Positions 50,218 through 58,833 of a stretch of 64,000 bases of DNA are shown here, in pieces. How positions within the stretch are numbered: position 1 is the stretch's first letter; the number at the start of each line of letters is the position of its first letter. The stretch comes from Clostridia bacterium. Lineage in GTDB: Bacteria; Bacillota; Clostridia; Oscillospirales; Acutalibacteraceae. The notes under the pieces were generated by a model. The model had not been told where the DNA came from. It saw only the letters and a list, made by a program, of their open reading frames with translations, and did not search any database. Made by a program: the position numbers and the translations under genes. The stretch is from the NCBI GenBank assembly GCA_017520705.1, contig JAFXFF010000032.1, positions 1 to 64,000 on the forward strand, read 5' to 3'.

Positions 50218-50691
50218 TTATCGGTTGTTGAACTCCTTCAGGCTGCGCTGGGCCTCCCGCTTCATATCCCGTTTGGCGGCGTCCTCTCGCTTGTCGTACA
50301 GCTTCTTACCGCGGCAGAGACCCACCTGCACTTTCACACGGCTGCCCTTGAAGTAGAGGGAGATGGGAATGAGGGAGTAGCCCTCCTGCTTGACGATGCC
50401 GAACAGACGCATGATCTCCCGCTTGTGCATGAGCAGGCGGCGCACCCGTAACGGGTCGCGATTGAAAATGTTGCCCTTATCGTAGGGGCTGATGTGCATA
50501 CCGTTGACAAACATCTCGCCGTTCACCACGGCGCACCAGGCGTCCTTGAGGTTGACGCCGCCTGCGCGGAGCGCCTTCACCTCGGTGCCGCACAGCTCGA
50601 TGCCCGCCTCAAAGGATTCCTCGATGAAATAATCGTGGAACGCCTTGCGGTTTTCGGCAATGGTTTTGTTTTGCTTTTTGGCTTCGGCCAT
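50218..50691 (-). CDS. smpB: SsrA-binding protein SmpB
   Basis: 157-residue tmRNA-binding protein of ribosome rescue. N-terminal [20 protein letters not shown], the conserved [35 protein letters not shown], and the basic C-terminal tail [19 protein letters not shown] that enters the ribosome. GGAGG ribosome-binding site. No tmRNA gene is visible in the window. Confidence 0.97.
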   Translation of the reverse strand: MAEAKKQNKTIAENRKAFHDYFIEESFEAGIELCGTEVKALRAGGVNLKDAWCAVVNGEMFVNGMHISPYDKGNIFNRDPLRVRRLLMHKREIMRLFGIVKQEGYSLIPISLYFKGSRVKVQVGLCRGKKLYDKREDAAKRDMKREAQRSLKEFNNR

Positions 50692-50895
50692 AACGGCACC
50701 TCCTTTCGTAGCAACGTGGGAGAATGGCGATAGCCATTCTCAAGGGGTGGCAACGCAGGGTGGGGTGGGCACAATCTTCGAGCCACCCCATACCTCCTTT
50801 TTAAAAAGTTAGGAGTTATGAGTTAGGAGTTAGGAGTTGATACGTTGTGCCAAGTCGGCAATAACTCCTAACTCCTCATTCCTAACTCCTCATTA
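50692..50895. other. repeat-filled gap between recR and smpB
   Basis: Contains a GAGAATGGC-GATA-GCCATTCTC hairpin (50721-50742) and a long heptamer-type array (about 50810-50893) in two inverted blocks: TTAGGAGTTATGAGTTAGGA and, after a short spacer, CTCCTAACTCCTCATTCCTA. No gene is visible. Confidence 0.6.
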
Positions 50896-51495
50896 TCACA
50901 GTTCGTTTCTGCCCTCCAGCGAGCGGGAGAGAGTGATCTCGTCCGCATACTCCAGGTCGCCGCCCACAGGGATGCCGTAGGCCAGCCGCGTCACCTTGAT
51001 GTTCAGCGGCTTGAGCAGGCGGGAGAGGTACAGGGCGGTGTAGTCGCCCTCCACGGTGGGGTTCTGGGCCATAATGACCTCCTGCACCGTCTCGTCCTCC
51101 AGGCGGCGCAGCAACTCCTTGACGCGGAGCTGGTCGGGGCCGCGCCCGTCCATGGGGGAGATGGTGCCGTGGAGCACGTGGTAGAGACCGTTGTACTCCC
51201 CGGTGCGCTCCACCGCCAGCACGTCACGGGGATCCTCCACCACGCAGACGGTGGTGCGGTCCCGACGGCTGTCGCCGCAGAGAGGGCAGGTGGCGCTGTC
51301 GGTGAGGTTGCAGCACACCGGACACTCGTGAATCTTATCCCGCGCATCCGTCAAGGCTTCCATAAAAGTCTTGGCGTCTTTTTCGGGCATATACAGCAGG
51401 TGAAAGGCCAATCTGGCGGCGGACTTGCGTCCGATGCCGGGCAGGCGCTCCAGCTGTTCGGTCAGCCGCTCAAGCGGCACAATGGAGTATCCCAT
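50896..51495 (-). CDS. recR: recombination protein RecR
   Basis: 199-residue RecFOR-pathway protein. Helix-hairpin-helix LPGIGRKSAARLAFHLL, C4 zinc finger CPVCCNLTDSATCPLC, and the Toprim domain beginning VCVVEDPRDVLAVERTGEYNGLYHVLHG. It follows the ybaB gene by 1 nt and dnaX by about 500 nt: the dnaX-ybaB-recR cluster. Confidence 0.97.
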   Translation of the reverse strand: MGYSIVPLERLTEQLERLPGIGRKSAARLAFHLLYMPEKDAKTFMEALTDARDKIHECPVCCNLTDSATCPLCGDSRRDRTTVCVVEDPRDVLAVERTGEYNGLYHVLHGTISPMDGRGPDQLRVKELLRRLEDETVQEVIMAQNPTVEGDYTALYLSRLLKPLNIKVTRLAYGIPVGGDLEYADEITLSRSLEGRNEL

Positions 51496-51496
51496 A

Positions 51497-51844
51497 TCAG
51501 AACAGCCCCGGGATGTTCATGCCGCCGGTGACCGAGCCCATCTTCTGCTCGGCGTCCTTAGCGGCGGCACGATTGGCCTCGTTGACGGCGGCCATCACCA
51601 GATCCGCCAGCATCTCGGCGTCGTCGGGGTCCACCGCGTCGGGGCTGATGGTCAGGGCGACCAGATCGTGCTTGCCGTTGACGGTGGCGGACACGGCGCC
51701 GCCGCCGGCGGTGGCGGAGTACTCGGTCTCCTCCAGCTCAGCCTGCACGCGCTGGGCGTCCTCCTGCATCTTCTGGGCCTGACGGAGCATGGCCTGCATG
51801 TTGCCCGGGCCTCCGCCCATACCCTTCGGGATGTTTGCTTTCAT
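51497..51844 (-). CDS. YbaB/EbfC nucleoid-associated protein
   Basis: 115-residue dimeric DNA-binding protein of the YbaB/EbfC family. MQAMLRQAQKMQEDAQRVQAELEE helix, then the beta core with GGGAVSATVNGKHDLVALTISP and the C-terminal helix ADLVMAAVNEANRAA. The ATG at 51844 follows GGAGGA; a start five codons upstream would overlap that site and is rejected. Between dnaX and recR as in most bacteria. Confidence 0.94.
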   Translation of the reverse strand: MKANIPKGMGGGPGNMQAMLRQAQKMQEDAQRVQAELEETEYSATAGGGAVSATVNGKHDLVALTISPDAVDPDDAEMLADLVMAAVNEANRAAAKDAEQKMGSVTGGMNIPGLF

Positions 51845-51993
51845 ATCGTATTCCTCCAATGGTTAGTATTTTATGTAGGGAGGCATTCCATATGCCCCGC
51901 ATTGTCGGGCGGAATGGAATCCGCCCCTATGGTATCCCATCAACGTTGGATAGGCTCTGTAGGGGCAGGCGTCCTCAATCGCCCGCACCAATC

Positions 51994-53673
51994 TCACTCT
52001 TTCTCGTTGACCTCAATACCCATGCCGCGGCCTGCGGTGAGCAGCTGCGCCAGCGGATCGTTTTCAGGTTTTTTAATTTGCTGCTTGCGGCGCAGAGCCA
52101 TGGGGTAGGTCTGCCCCGTCACCTGACGGATGGCGTTTTGCAACTGCTCCTTGTTGCCGCCCTCTTTGAGCAGCTGTGCCAGCAGGGGATTCTCGATGCA
52201 GATAACCAGGCTACCCTCCTTCAGCAGGGCGGTGGTGCCGTCCAGCATTCCAAAGAGGGGCGGACAGCTCTGCCGCAGGTGATCCAGCACTTCTGCCCAG
52301 CGGTCAAAGGTTTTTTCTATCGGCTCAATTCCGACGGCGGTGGGGGCGGGGATGACCGGCATCCCATTGGGTGTCTCCGCAAGGGGAGCTTCCATGGGGG
52401 TGGGAATCGCTTCGGATTCTGCCGCTGTCGGAATCGGGTTCGTAGCCGACGCAGTCGGCGTGCCCCCCTTGTGTAAAGGGGGGATGTCGCCGCAGGCGAC
52501 AGGGGGGATTGTGGACGGAGCGACCACACCGTTTTTGATGGCGTTTTCCAGCGTCTCGATGCGGTGGATCAGTGCCGCTTTGGTATCGTCCAGACGGGGG
52601 TCGCATAGGCGGAGCACCGCCATCTCCATCTCCACGCGGCGGGAGACGCCGCCCTTGAGGCGGTCGAGGGTGCCCTGCAGCACCTCCATCATGTGCAGGA
52701 TGGTGGCCAGCCCCAGCTTCTGCGCCTGAGCGCGCATGGCGCCCAGCTCGTCGGGGGTGGCGACCACCAGCTCCCCTACATCGGTGACGCTGTTCAGCAC
52801 CATCAGATTGCGCAGGTAGGTCACCCACTCGGCACACAGCCGCTCCATATCCTTGGCGGAGCGGTAGAGGGTATCCACCAGAGCCAGAGCGGCAGGGGCA
52901 TCCTGCGCCGCTACGCAGTCGGTGAGCTGAGCCAGTGTGTCCTGCCCCGCCATGCCGGTGACGGCGGTGACGGTGTCCATATCGATGTGCTGTGCCACAG
53001 AGGCGCACTGGTCGAGGAGCGACAGGCCGTCACGCAGGGCGCCGTCTGCCAGACGGGCCAGCAGCATCGCCGCGTCGGGGGTGACGGTGAGTCCCTCCTC
53101 GGTTGCTACGTAGGTGATGCGGGCGGCGATCTCCTCGGGGCGGATGCGCCCGAAATCAAACCGCTGGCAACGGGAGAGGATGGTGGCGGGCAATTTATGC
53201 ACCTCGGTGGTGGCGAGGATGAAGATCACGTGGGCAGGGGGCTCTTCCAGGGTTTTGAGCAGGGCGTTGAAGGCGCCGGCGGAGAGCATATGCACCTCGT
53301 CGATGATGTAGACACGGTAGGTGCCGCTGACGGGGGTAAAGGCCACCTCGTCCCGCAGGTCGCGGATGGAGTCCACGCCGTTGTTGGAGGCGGCGTCGAT
53401 CTCGGTGACGTCCAGGATGGTGCCGTCGTCGATGCCGCGGCAGATGGCGCACTCGTTGCAGGGGTCGCCGTCCACGGGGTGGGCGCAGTTTACCGCCTTG
53501 GCCAGAATTTTGGCGCAGGTGGTCTTGCCCGTACCGCGGCAACCCGTGAAGAGGTAGGCGTGGGACAGACGACCGGTCTTTAATTCGTTTTTGAGGGCGG
53601 CGGTCACCGTCTCCTGCCCGCTGACGTCGGAGAAGGTGCGGGGTCGCCATTTGCGGTAAAGCGCCTGATACAT
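51994..53673 (-). CDS. dnaX: DNA polymerase III gamma/tau subunit, with repeat-encoded linker segment
   Basis: 559-residue clamp loader subunit. Walker A FTGCRGTGKTT (about residue 45), zinc-binding Cys in CAHPVDGDPCNECAIC, Walker B IDEVHML, sensor ILATTEVHKLP and SRCQRFDF, the domain III helices, then a Pro-rich linker and a tau-specific C-terminal domain (about 440-559). Residues about 388-410 (STIPPVACGDIPPLHKGGTP and a few more) are encoded by an in-frame half-copy of the subfamily B palindromic repeat (52443-52512). The ATG at 53673 follows AAAGGAG. Downstream of the SRP RNA gene, as usual. Confidence 0.96.
   Translation of the reverse strand: MYQALYRKWRPRTFSDVSGQETVTAALKNELKTGRLSHAYLFTGCRGTGKTTCAKILAKAVNCAHPVDGDPCNECAICRGIDDGTILDVTEIDAASNNGVDSIRDLRDEVAFTPVSGTYRVYIIDEVHMLSAGAFNALLKTLEEPPAHVIFILATTEVHKLPATILSRCQRFDFGRIRPEEIAARITYVATEEGLTVTPDAAMLLARLADGALRDGLSLLDQCASVAQHIDMDTVTAVTGMAGQDTLAQLTDCVAAQDAPAALALVDTLYRSAKDMERLCAEWVTYLRNLMVLNSVTDVGELVVATPDELGAMRAQAQKLGLATILHMMEVLQGTLDRLKGGVSRRVEMEMAVLRLCDPRLDDTKAALIHRIETLENAIKNGVVAPSTIPPVACGDIPPLHKGGTPTASATNPIPTAAESEAIPTPMEAPLAETPNGMPVIPAPTAVGIEPIEKTFDRWAEVLDHLRQSCPPLFGMLDGTTALLKEGSLVICIENPLLAQLLKEGGNKEQLQNAIRQVTGQTYPMALRRKQQIKKPENDPLAQLLTAGRGMGIEVNEKE
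52443..52512. repeat. palindromic repeat, subfamily B half-copy, inside dnaX
   Basis: One half only: TAGCCGAC-GCA-GTCGGC, CCCCCCTT-GTGT-AAAGGGGGG, TGTCGCC-GCA-GGCGACA, then GGGGGGATTGT. Relative to other copies the mid-stem is C/G instead of CCTCCC/GGGAGG. Translated in frame by dnaX on the minus strand. Confidence 0.88.
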
Positions 53674-53703
53674 AGACGTATCTCCTTTCGGTGGAGAGAT
53701 AAG

Positions 53704-53899
53704 GCTTCCTCCTTGAGGCGATTCCCCCGTCAAGCGGGGGAAATGTCACCGCAGGTGACAAAAGGGGGCCGCTTCGCGGCGAGCGAGGTTGGCAAATGCG
53801 AAGCGTTTGACGGAGGGAGTTTATCGCGCACCCACGTTGGTGCAAGTGAAACTCCCTCCGACCTCGCTAACGCTCGGTCACCTCCCTCAAGAGGGAGGC
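53704..53899. repeat. composite palindromic repeat upstream of dnaX
   Basis: A subfamily A outer element (right part CACCTCCCTCAAGAGGGAGG; variable hairpin CAAATGC-GAA-GCGTTTG with one G-T pair) holding a nested subfamily B fragment (CCCCCGT/GCGGGGG, TGTCACC-GCA-GGTGACA). It sits between the SRP RNA 3' end and dnaX. Confidence 0.78.
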
Positions 53900-53921
53900 A
53901 AAGAAGGAATGATCGCGGTCA

Positions 53922-54090
53922 CACAAAAGTAAAACCGTGCTCTCTCGGGCATACGGACAGGAGGGTTGACTGCGGCACACGGACATCGACCGCTTAATGC
54001 TGCTCGGTTCCCCGCCTGACATGGTTCACGGCGCACCGTCGCACAGGACCCGCCTGCCCGTATGCCCCAAAGGGTACGGTTTCAAGTGTC
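53922..54090 (-). ncRNA. ffs: signal recognition particle RNA (4.5S/6S-type SRP RNA)
   Basis: On the minus strand the S-domain signature GTGAACCATGTCAGG, GGGAACC and GAGCAGCATTAAGCGG is present, and the long helix closes with GGGCATACGGGCAGG pairing CCTGTCCGTATGCCC. Length about 170 nt and a position just upstream of dnaX (scr-dnaX order) fit. Exact ends are estimated from the promoter and the closing helix. Confidence 0.88.
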
Positions 54091-54097
54091 TCTAAAT

Positions 54098-54126
54098 ATT
54101 ATACTATAAAGAAATACAGAAATCAA
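54098..54126 (-). promoter_or_regulatory. SRP RNA promoter
   Basis: Minus strand: TTGATT (54126-54121), 17-bp spacer, TATAAT (54103-54098). Confidence 0.8.
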
Positions 54127-54151
54127 CTGGTTTTTTGTGTTTTGGTAAACG

Positions 54152-54180
54152 AAAAAAGGACACCCGATTGGGTGCCCTTT
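54152..54180 (-). terminator. terminator after the XRE gene
   Basis: Hairpin CACCC-GATT-GGGTG with T-runs on both sides, just after the XRE stop. Nearly identical to 54692-54723, so the two divergent regulators are bracketed by the same terminator. Confidence 0.75.
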
Positions 54181-54181
54181 T

Positions 54182-54382
54182 TCATTTTCTTCCCAGTAAT
54201 TTGTCGGTGGTGCATCCCAACAGATCGGCCATACGGCACAGCGTCGCCAACGGCGGCTCCACCGCGCCTGCCTCGTATTTTGTATACGAGGTGCGGTGCA
54301 CCACCAAAAAATCCGCCATTTGCTGTTGGGTATATCCGTGTTCTTTTCGCCACTGACGCAAATGCTGTGCTAACGCCACCAT
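54182..54382 (-). CDS. 66-residue XRE-family regulator
   Basis: Minimal Cro/C1-type helix-turn-helix protein: LRQWRKEHGYTQQQMADFLVVHRTSYTKYEAG, then EPPLATLCRMADLLGCTTDKLLG. GGAGGG site upstream of ATG 54382. Divergent from the similar-sized regulator at 54469, with an 11-bp inverted repeat between them. Probable phage-like or mobile-element switch remnant; the target is unknown. Confidence 0.9.
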   Translation of the reverse strand: MVALAQHLRQWRKEHGYTQQQMADFLVVHRTSYTKYEAGAVEPPLATLCRMADLLGCTTDKLLGRK

Positions 54383-54400
54383 AACACCCTCCTATCAATG

Positions 54401-54441
54401 TGGGGGTTATATCCCCTTAATATTGGAGATTATAACCCCCA
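54401..54441. promoter_or_regulatory. operator between divergent regulators
   Basis: Perfect 11-bp inverted repeat TGGGGGTTATA (54401-54411) and TATAACCCCCA (54431-54441) separated by 19 bp, between the two tiny regulator genes. The separation of about 30 bp centre to centre (three helical turns) suits two dimers or looping. Confidence 0.75.
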
Positions 54442-54468
54442 TAATAAGCAGTGTCAAGGGGGTGCACT

Positions 54469-54669
54469 ATGATTTCGTTTGATAAATTATGGAAGACAAT
54501 GGAAAACAAAGGCGTTTCCACCTATTATTTGCGAGAAAATGCCGGCATCGACAGCAAAACGGTACGCCGTTTAAAAGCAGGCGAAAACATTGAAACAAAA
54601 ACACTGGACAAACTTTGCACTGCTCTCAACTGTCGTTTAGAGGATATTGCCGAGTATATTCCTGATTAA
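54469..54669 (+). CDS. 66-residue helix-turn-helix protein (Cro/C1-like, HTH_26 type)
   Basis: Small DNA-binding protein: MISFDKLWKTMENKGVSTYYLRE, recognition region GIDSKTVRRLKAGENIETKTLDKLCTALNCRLEDIAEYI. Family members usually autoregulate in mobile elements. The ATG at 54469 has AAGGGGGTG upstream. Divergent partner of the XRE gene at 54182. AT-rich relative to the neighbouring rpsT. Confidence 0.88.
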   Translation: MISFDKLWKTMENKGVSTYYLRENAGIDSKTVRRLKAGENIETKTLDKLCTALNCRLEDIAEYIPD

Positions 54670-54691
54670 TCATTGCTTGTGCACAGGAACG

Positions 54692-54723
54692 AAAAAAGGA
54701 CACCCGATTGGATGCCCTTTTTC
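54692..54723. terminator. bidirectional terminator between the regulator and rpsT
   Basis: Hairpin GGACACCC-GATT-GGATGCCC (with one G-T pair) followed by TTTTT on the plus side; the A-run on the other side lets it end rpsT too. Confidence 0.75.
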
Positions 54724-54739
54724 ATTTCGTGATTGAAGA

Positions 54740-54991
54740 TTAGCCGTTGGCCTTTTTGGCCAGGGCAGCCTTCTTACGGGCCGCGGTGTTCTTGTGCAGC
54801 AGACCCTTAGCAACAGCCTGGTCGATCTTCTTCTGAGCGGCACGGACGGCCTCGACGGTGTTCTCGCCGGTCTCGATGGCGACGTTGGCCTTCTTGATCT
54901 CAGTCTTCAGAGCAGAGCGGTTGGCCTTGTTACGAGCGGTCTTAACCGCGATGACCTTAACGCGCTTCTTAGCGGATTTAATGTTGGGCAT
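54740..54991 (-). CDS. rpsT: 30S ribosomal protein S20
   Basis: 83-residue helical S20: [35 protein letters not shown] and the C-terminal [27 protein letters not shown] 54991 preceded by GGAGG. Divergent from gpr, the conserved Firmicutes pairing. Confidence 0.97.
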   Translation of the reverse strand: MPNIKSAKKRVKVIAVKTARNKANRSALKTEIKKANVAIETGENTVEAVRAAQKKIDQAVAKGLLHKNTAARKKAALAKKANG

Positions 54992-55140
54992 AAGTGCACC
55001 TCCTATCAATGTAGTAATCACGCACCTAACATCTTAACACCTATTTGTCAAAATTGCAACAGAAATTTTTGAAAAACCTTGATTTTTTCCGTATTTACCT
55101 ACTTTTCGGGAGAAAATAAGCCCAAAAGGAGGCGTTTTGA

Positions 55141-55971
55141 ATGAATTTTCGCACCGATTTAGCGGTAGAGGCGGTGGCGCCGCACCATCTAAAGGAGGAG
55201 GACGTGTGCCAACAGACCCAGAAAATAGGCACGCTGACCCTCCATCGTATCCGCATTTTGACTGCCCGGGGGGAGGCGGCGGTGGGCAAGCCGCGGGGGC
55301 GGTACGTCACCGCCACCCTGCCGTCGCTGACGGATCACGAGCAGGATCTGTCCGCCCACGCCGCCGCCATCGGCAAGGAACTTAAGGCCATGCTCCCGCC
55401 CGAGGGGACGGTGCTGGTGGTGGGGCTGGGCAACCGCACGGTGACGCCCGACGCCCTGGGGCCCGCCACCGCCGAATTGGTGTTGGCCACCCGTCACATC
55501 CGCGGCGAGTTCGCCCGCACGGCGGGGCTCACCGATCTGCGCCCCACGGCGGTCATCGTCCCCGGGGTACTGGGGCAGACCGGCACCGAAAGCAGCGAGA
55601 CGGTGCGGGGGGTGTGCCGGGAGATCCATCCCGCCGCGGTCATCGTCATCGACGCGCTGGCGGCGGGGGAGGTGAATCGGCTGGGGCGGACGGTGCAGCT
55701 GTGCGACAGCGGCATCGCCCCCGGCAGCGGGGTGGGCAACGACCGCCGCCCCCTCAATCGGGAGGTGCTGGGGGTGCCGGTCATCGGCATCGGCGTCCCC
55801 ACCGTGGTGGACGCGGTGATGGATGGGTGCGAAGCGCCCATTATGATGACACCCCGCGAGGTGGATGTGATGATTTCCCGTGCCGCACGGCTGCTGGCAT
55901 TGTCGATCCACGTAGCTTTGCAGCCTGCGTACTCTCCGACGGAATTGATGGAGGTAGCGAGAGGAATATAG
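55141..55971 (+). CDS. gpr: germination protease Gpr
   Basis: 276-residue aspartic-type endopeptidase that degrades small acid-soluble spore proteins at germination. N-terminal FRTDLAVEA, active-site region VVGLGNRTVTPDALGP, and IVIDALAAGEVNRLGRTVQLCDSGIAPGSGVGN, which carries the second catalytic Asp. It is shorter than the Bacillus enzyme by about 90 residues, mostly at the C-terminus. Position rpsT/gpr/lepA is classical, but spoIIP, usually between gpr and lepA, is absent here. Good evidence for spore formation. Confidence 0.95.
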   Translation: MNFRTDLAVEAVAPHHLKEEDVCQQTQKIGTLTLHRIRILTARGEAAVGKPRGRYVTATLPSLTDHEQDLSAHAAAIGKELKAMLPPEGTVLVVGLGNRTVTPDALGPATAELVLATRHIRGEFARTAGLTDLRPTAVIVPGVLGQTGTESSETVRGVCREIHPAAVIVIDALAAGEVNRLGRTVQLCDSGIAPGSGVGNDRRPLNREVLGVPVIGIGVPTVVDAVMDGCEAPIMMTPREVDVMISRAARLLALSIHVALQPAYSPTELMEVARGI

Positions 55972-55996
55972 GAAAGGCTTCCCTGTTCTGTACGCA

Positions 55997-56030
55997 AAAA
56001 AGAGGATGGACATTGTCCATCCTCTTTTTC
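55997..56030. terminator. bidirectional terminator between gpr and lepA
   Basis: Stem AAAGAGGATGGACA/TGTCCATCCTCTTT with T-runs on both sides. Confidence 0.93.
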
Positions 56031-56031
56031 A

Positions 56032-57840
56032 TTATTCATCATCTAGTTTGAGCACCGCCATAAACGCCTCTTGGGGCACCTCTACGCTGCCCAGCTGGCG
56101 CATACGCTTTTTACCCTCTTTCTGCTTCTCCAGCAGCTTCTTCTTTCGGGTAATATCGCCGCCGTAGCACTTGGCCAGCACGTCCTTACGCATAGCGCGC
56201 ACCGTCTCGCGGGCAATGATCTTGCCGCCGATGGCGGCCTGCACCGGCACCTCGAACAGCTGGCGGGGGATGTTATCCTTCAGTTTCTCGCACATCTTAC
56301 GGGCACGGCTGTAAGCGTTGCCGCTAAACAGAATGAAGGACAAGGCGTCCACGATTTCGCCGTTGAGCATAATATCCAGCTTGACCAATTCGCTCTTGAC
56401 GTAGCCTTTCAGCTCATAGTCGAAGCTGGCGTAGCCCTTGGTGCGGCTCTTCAGCGCATCAAAGAAATCGTACACGATCTCATTCAGCGGCAGCTCGTAG
56501 TGAATATCCACGCGGGTGGGATCGAGGTATTTCATATCCTTGAATACACCGCGGCGCTCCTGACACAGCTCCATAATGTTGCCCACGTAGTCGTTGGGGG
56601 CGAAAATATGGGCGTCCGCAATGGGCTCCTCCGCCATAGCGATGGTGGTGGGGTCGGGGTAGTTGGTGGGGTTGTCCACCATGATCACCGAGCCGTCGGA
56701 CAGGGTGATGCGATAAATAACGCTGGGGGCGGTGGTAATTAGGTCGAGGTTATACTCACGCTCCAGGCGTTCTTGGATAATCTCCATATGGAGCAAACCT
56801 AAAAATCCGCAACGGAAGCCAAAGCCGAGAGCCACCGAGGTTTCCGGCTCCCAGGTCAGGGAGGCATCGTTTAATTGCAGGCGCTCCAGCGCCTCACGCA
56901 GATCCTGATAGTGGGCGCCGTCGGCGGGGAACACGCCGCAGAACACCATGGGGTTGACCTTGCGGTAGCCGGGCAGCGGCTCGGCGGCAGGCTTGGCGGC
57001 GTGGGTGATGGTATCGCCCACACGGGCGTCGCCCACCGTCTTAATGGAGGCGGCCAGATAGCCCACCTGACCGGCGCGCAGTTCCTTAGCCGGCTCTAAA
57101 CGACCGGGGCGCATAATGCCCACCTCGACGACGTCAAAGGTGGCGCCGGAGGCCATCATCTTGATGGTGTCACCGGCCTTCACCACGCCGTCCATCACGC
57201 GGAAATACACGATAACGCCGCGGTAAGAATCGTAATAACTGTCAAAAATCAGTGCCTGCAGGGGTTTTTCGTCGTCGCCCTCGGGGGGAGGGAGTTTCAC
57301 GATGGCTTCCAACACCTCTTCGATGTTCAGTCCCGCCTTGGCGGAGATGTGGGGCGCCTCGGAGGCGTCGATGCCGATGATGTCCTCGATCTCGGTGGCC
57401 ACACGGTCGGGGTCGGCGGCGGGCAGGTCAATCTTGTTGATGACGGGGAGAATCTCTAAGCCGTGCTCGGCAGCGAGATAGGTGTTGGCGAGAGTCTGCG
57501 CCTCCACGCCCTGGCTGGCGTCCACCACCAGCAGCGCACCCTCGCAGGCGGCGAGGGAACGGCTCACCTCGTAGTTAAAGTCCACGTGACCGGGGGTGTC
57601 GATGAGATTGAAAGTGTATTCCTCTCCGTCCTGCGCCGTATAGTTGAGGGTGACGGCGTGGGCCTTGATGGTGATGCCCCGCTCCCGCTCCAAGTCCATG
57701 CTGTCTAAGAGCTGCTCCTCCATATCCCGCAGCGCCACGGTGTTGGTCTTCTCCAGCAGGCGGTCCGCCAGGGTGGATTTGCCGTGGTCGATGTGGGCGA
57801 TGATGCAGAAATTGCGAATATGCTTCTTGATGTCAGCCAT
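56032..57840 (-). CDS. lepA: elongation factor 4 (LepA)
   Basis: 602-residue translational GTPase. G1 [15 protein letters not shown]2 region [13 protein letters not shown]3 DTPGHVDF, G4 NKID, EF-G-like domains II and V, and the LepA C-terminal domain with [27 protein letters not shown]. Full length. The promoter at 57974-58002 reads into it from the prmA side. Confidence 0.98.
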   Translation of the reverse strand: MADIKKHIRNFCIIAHIDHGKSTLADRLLEKTNTVALRDMEEQLLDSMDLERERGITIKAHAVTLNYTAQDGEEYTFNLIDTPGHVDFNYEVSRSLAACEGALLVVDASQGVEAQTLANTYLAAEHGLEILPVINKIDLPAADPDRVATEIEDIIGIDASEAPHISAKAGLNIEEVLEAIVKLPPPEGDDEKPLQALIFDSYYDSYRGVIVYFRVMDGVVKAGDTIKMMASGATFDVVEVGIMRPGRLEPAKELRAGQVGYLAASIKTVGDARVGDTITHAAKPAAEPLPGYRKVNPMVFCGVFPADGAHYQDLREALERLQLNDASLTWEPETSVALGFGFRCGFLGLLHMEIIQERLEREYNLDLITTAPSVIYRITLSDGSVIMVDNPTNYPDPTTIAMAEEPIADAHIFAPNDYVGNIMELCQERRGVFKDMKYLDPTRVDIHYELPLNEIVYDFFDALKSRTKGYASFDYELKGYVKSELVKLDIMLNGEIVDALSFILFSGNAYSRARKMCEKLKDNIPRQLFEVPVQAAIGGKIIARETVRAMRKDVLAKCYGGDITRKKKLLEKQKEGKKRMRQLGSVEVPQEAFMAVLKLDDE

Positions 57841-57861
57841 CGGTTGGCACCTCTTTCGTGA

Positions 57862-57896
57862 TGAGTTAGGAATGAGGAATTAGGAGTTAGGAGTTA
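57862..57896. repeat. heptamer-type repeat upstream of lepA
   Basis: GAGTTAGGAATGAGGAATTAGGAGTTAGGAG-type units, followed by a GTAGGGGCGGGCGTCC...CCGCCCG repeat (about 57919-57945). Both fall within the lepA 5' leader. Confidence 0.65.
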
Positions 57897-57973
57897 TCGC
57901 ACCGCCCAAAATGAGTCGTGTAGGGGCGGGCGTCCCCGACCGCCCGTTGCCATTTCCTATAGTAAATCAAGTT

Positions 57974-58002
57974 ATTATACCATTTTTATTCCCCTTTGAC
58001 AA
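57974..58002 (-). promoter_or_regulatory. lepA promoter
   Basis: Minus strand: TTGTCA (58002-57997), 17-bp spacer, TATAAT (57979-57974). Confidence 0.8.
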
Positions 58003-58011
58003 GCAAAACCA

Positions 58012-58040
58012 TTGAAATGAGATAAGAATAATGTTAAAAT
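58012..58040 (+). promoter_or_regulatory. promoter of the ThuA-like gene
   Basis: TTGAAA (58012-58017), 17-bp spacer, TAAAAT (58035-58040). Confidence 0.75.
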
Positions 58041-58073
58041 GGGGAAAAGAATCGGACACAAGGAGGAATACCT

Positions 58074-58820
58074 ATGGTTCGCGTTACTATATGGAACGAA
58101 TATTGCCACGAGCGGGAGGATGCGGCGGTACGCGCCGTGTATCCCGACGGCATCCACGGCGCCGTCGCCGCCGCCTTGGGCGGACAGGAGGACGTCTCCG
58201 TCACCACCGCCACCCTCTACGATGAAGCGGGCAACAAAAATCCCGATTGCGGTTTGCCCGCCACGTTGTTGGAAGCCACCGACGTGCTGATCTGGTGGGG
58301 TCACGTCCGCCACTGGGACGTGGACGACGCCGTCGCCGAGCAGGTGCAGCAGGCGGTGTTGCGGGGTATGGGCCTCATCGTGCTCCATTCGGGACATATG
58401 TCCAAGCCCTTTATGCGGCTGATGGGCACCTCCTGCACCCTCACCTGGCGTGAGGATGGGGATATGGAGCGGCTGTGGGTCATCGACCCCGCCCACCCCA
58501 TCGCGGCGGGGCTGGATCGCTATTTCGACCTGCCCAACGAGGAGACCTACGGCGAGCCCTTCGACATCCCCACCCCCGACGAGCTGGTGTTTATCGGCTG
58601 GTACGAGGGCGGCGAGGTGTTCCGTTCCGGCTGCTGCTGGCGGCGGGGCTTGGGTCGGGTATTCTATTTCCAGCCCGGTCACGAGACCTTCCCCAGCTAC
58701 TACGACAGCCGCGTACAGCAGGTGCTGCGCAACGCCGTGCGTTGGGCACAGCCCACCGCCCGCAAGGCGGAGCTGGGATGCCCCAACGTAACAAAACCCA
58801 CCGCGAAATTTGACGAATAA
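58074..58820 (+). CDS. ThuA-domain protein
   Basis: 248-residue ThuA (trehalose utilisation-like, glutamine-amidotransferase-fold) protein: [85 protein letters not shown], and [17 protein letters not shown]. ThuA proteins interconvert keto-sugars in some bacteria. AAGGAGG site before ATG 58074. The gene precedes prmA, which begins 13 nt after its stop; this pairing may only reflect compaction. Confidence 0.9.
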   Translation: MVRVTIWNEYCHEREDAAVRAVYPDGIHGAVAAALGGQEDVSVTTATLYDEAGNKNPDCGLPATLLEATDVLIWWGHVRHWDVDDAVAEQVQQAVLRGMGLIVLHSGHMSKPFMRLMGTSCTLTWREDGDMERLWVIDPAHPIAAGLDRYFDLPNEETYGEPFDIPTPDELVFIGWYEGGEVFRSGCCWRRGLGRVFYFQPGHETFPSYYDSRVQQVLRNAVRWAQPTARKAELGCPNVTKPTAKFDE

Positions 58821-58833
58821 GGAGTCTGACACT

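Noticed and set aside
50692..50895. tmRNA gene next to smpB
   Set aside because: The gap is filled with heptamer repeats and a hairpin; no tRNA-like ends or tag-coding stretch are visible.
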